Shown here one piece after another: positions 62,924-64,000 of a stretch of DNA of 64,000 nt. The stretch covers positions 1-64,000 of the forward strand of contig NZ_VJZT01000012.1 in the NCBI RefSeq assembly GCF_007097245.1. Reading direction: 5' to 3'. The position numbers were made by a program, and so were the translations under genes. This DNA comes from Flavobacterium restrictum (lineage in GTDB: Bacteria; Bacteroidota; Bacteroidia; Flavobacteriales; Flavobacteriaceae). The notes beneath the pieces were generated by a model. The model had not been told where the DNA came from, made no database searches, and saw only the letters and a program-made list of their open reading frames with translations. Positions within the stretch are counted from its first letter, which is position 1; each line of letters starts with the position of its first letter.

Positions 62924-64000
62924 TTATTTAATAGTTACAGTAACTTCTTTTTTAATATCACGGGATGAACTTCCTAATTTCAGGGTATAATTTCCGGGTT
63001 CTACCGTCCATTTTTTGGTAGCTACATTATAGTATGCTAATTCTTTTACTGGAATTGTAATGCTTATGGTTTGTGATTTTCCTGCTGCTACTGATACTTT
63101 TTGGAACCCTTTTAATTCTTGTGCAGCACGTGTAATTTTCGAATCTGATTTAGCAGTATACAATTGTACTACTTCTTTACCATCCACTTTTCCAGTATTT
63201 TTAACGGTTACAGCTACCGTAATTGTTTCATTCGCAGCGTATGATTTCTTGTCTGTTTTGGCATTTTCAAAAGCAAAAGTAGTGTAGGACAATCCGTAGC
63301 CAAAAGGATAAAGAGGCTCTATTTTTTTAGTATCAAACCAACGGTATCCTACCAGAATTCCTTCGGCATAGCTGACCGTTTTATCTCCAGGAAAACTGTT
63401 TGTGGCATGTGCTGGCGAATCCATAATATTTTTTGGCATTGTCCAAGGTAATTTTCCAGAAGGATTTACTGTTCCTAATAGTACATCTGCTAAGGCATTT
63501 CCTCCTTCGGAACCATTGAACCAACTCCAAACCAAAGCATTGGTTTTATTTTTTATTGCTTCAATATCAAAAGGAGCTCCGGCAATCAAAACCACAATCG
63601 TTTTGGGATTAACGGCAACTATTTTTTTAATTAATTCTTCTTGTCCAAAAGGGAGATTCAAGTTTCTACGATCAGAAGCTTCGGTTTCATAATCACGGTT
63701 GGAACCTGCAAAAACAATGGCGACATCTGAATTTTTAGCAGCTTCTATGGCTTCCTCTAATTTAGCAGGATCCAATTGGTCAATTGTTACCGGACCGTTC
63801 ATGGTAATATCTCCTAAATTTCCTTTATTTTTTACTTCATAACGCTCTAAATATCCTTCGGCATAATTGATTTTGATGGTGTTTGACAATCTGTTTTTCA
63901 AACCTTCCAAAGGCGTAATTTCTCTTTTTGTTTTAACGCCTGCACCAAAACCACCCAAAGCATTTTTCTTAGTTGCATTGTTTCCAATAACAGCAATAGA
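62924..64000 (-). CDS. Glycoside hydrolase family 3, C-terminal part (cut by window edge)
   Basis: The frame is open to the window edge (358 codons plus stop seen), so the N-terminus and the catalytic TIM barrel lie outside. What remains is the (alpha/beta)6 domain (AIVFAGSNRDYETEASDR, with the likely acid/base region; VVLIAGAPFDIE; NPSGKLPWTMP) and the C-terminal fibronectin-III-like domain (YPFGYGLSYTTFAFENAK to the end). GH3 enzymes are beta-glucosidases or beta-xylosidases. The first complete gene junction shows it is transcribed ahead of the esterase, GH43 and GH95 genes. Confidence 0.9.
   Translation of the reverse strand, partial: SIAVIGNNATKKNALGGFGAGVKTKREITPLEGLKNRLSNTIKINYAEGYLERYEVKNKGNLGDITMNGPVTIDQLDPAKLEEAIEAAKNSDVAIVFAGSNRDYETEASDRRNLNLPFGQEELIKKIVAVNPKTIVVLIAGAPFDIEAIKNKTNALVWSWFNGSEGGNALADVLLGTVNPSGKLPWTMPKNIMDSPAHATNSFPGDKTVSYAEGILVGYRWFDTKKIEPLYPFGYGLSYTTFAFENAKTDKKSYAANETITVAVTVKNTGKVDGKEVVQLYTAKSDSKITRAAQELKGFQKVSVAAGKSQTISITIPVKELAYYNVATKKWTVEPGNYTLKLGSSSRDIKKEVTVTIK

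Overview
The window looks like chromosome of a Flavobacterium-type member of the Bacteroidota. The DNA is AT-rich. Promoters fit the Bacteroidota pattern, a TAnnTTTG -7 box with a TTTG/TTG element about 16-20 bases upstream. The gene set is typical of flavobacteria: GldA (gliding), a PorP/SprF type IX secretion protein, a short NuoG, DUF3098, DUF5686 and DUF2723 proteins, and a duplicated-domain NifU protein. I named genes by reading their translations; no database search was run.

Layout. 1-497: no gene, with a repeat-like hairpin. 0.5-11.1 kb: gldA, a MscS channel, a helical-repeat protein, a NifU protein, a PorP/SprF protein, then the minus-strand group asnS - TonB-C-like protein - rpoN, and an RND/MMPL transporter. 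11.3-13.6 kb: a CPA2 cation/proton antiporter. 13.8-27.7 kb: a complete 14-gene complex I operon (nuoA to nuoN, minus strand). A cassette carrying an ORF6N-domain gene sits between nuoH and nuoI. 28-30 kb: a cold shock protein and aspS. 30.2-34.3 kb: a signalling cluster with a TPR sensor kinase, its response regulator, a small exported repeat protein and a LytTR regulator. 34.7-38.2 kb: a Bax-inhibitor-1 protein and a DUF5686 outer-membrane protein. 38.3-43.2 kb: pyrH-frr, a thioredoxin-like protein, and ftsX-DUF3098-uppP-truB. 43.4-50.6 kb: leuS, a polysaccharide deacetylase and a DUF2723 membrane protein. 50.9-56.7 kb: tRNA-Gln, a universal stress protein and rimP-nusA-infB. 56.9-64 kb: the 3' part of a glycan-degradation operon (GH3, sialate-O-acetylesterase-like, GH43, GH95), cut by the window edge.

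Most of the window is core housekeeping: respiration, translation, envelope. The accessory signals are local. The main ones are: (i) the ORF6N cassette inside nuo, with two palindromes upstream and a related palindrome inside its own coding sequence; (ii) a LytTR regulator with Glu at the phospho-acceptor position, next to a 12-bp direct repeat spaced exactly 21 bp; (iii) a terminator-like hairpin in the leader of rimP-nusA-infB; (iv) a leuS gene that has taken up a 7-bp tandem repeat, a palindrome and a long AT-rich insert; (v) three 51-bp tandem repeats in the 5' leader of pyrH; (vi) a three-repeat exported peptide beside the TPR kinase.
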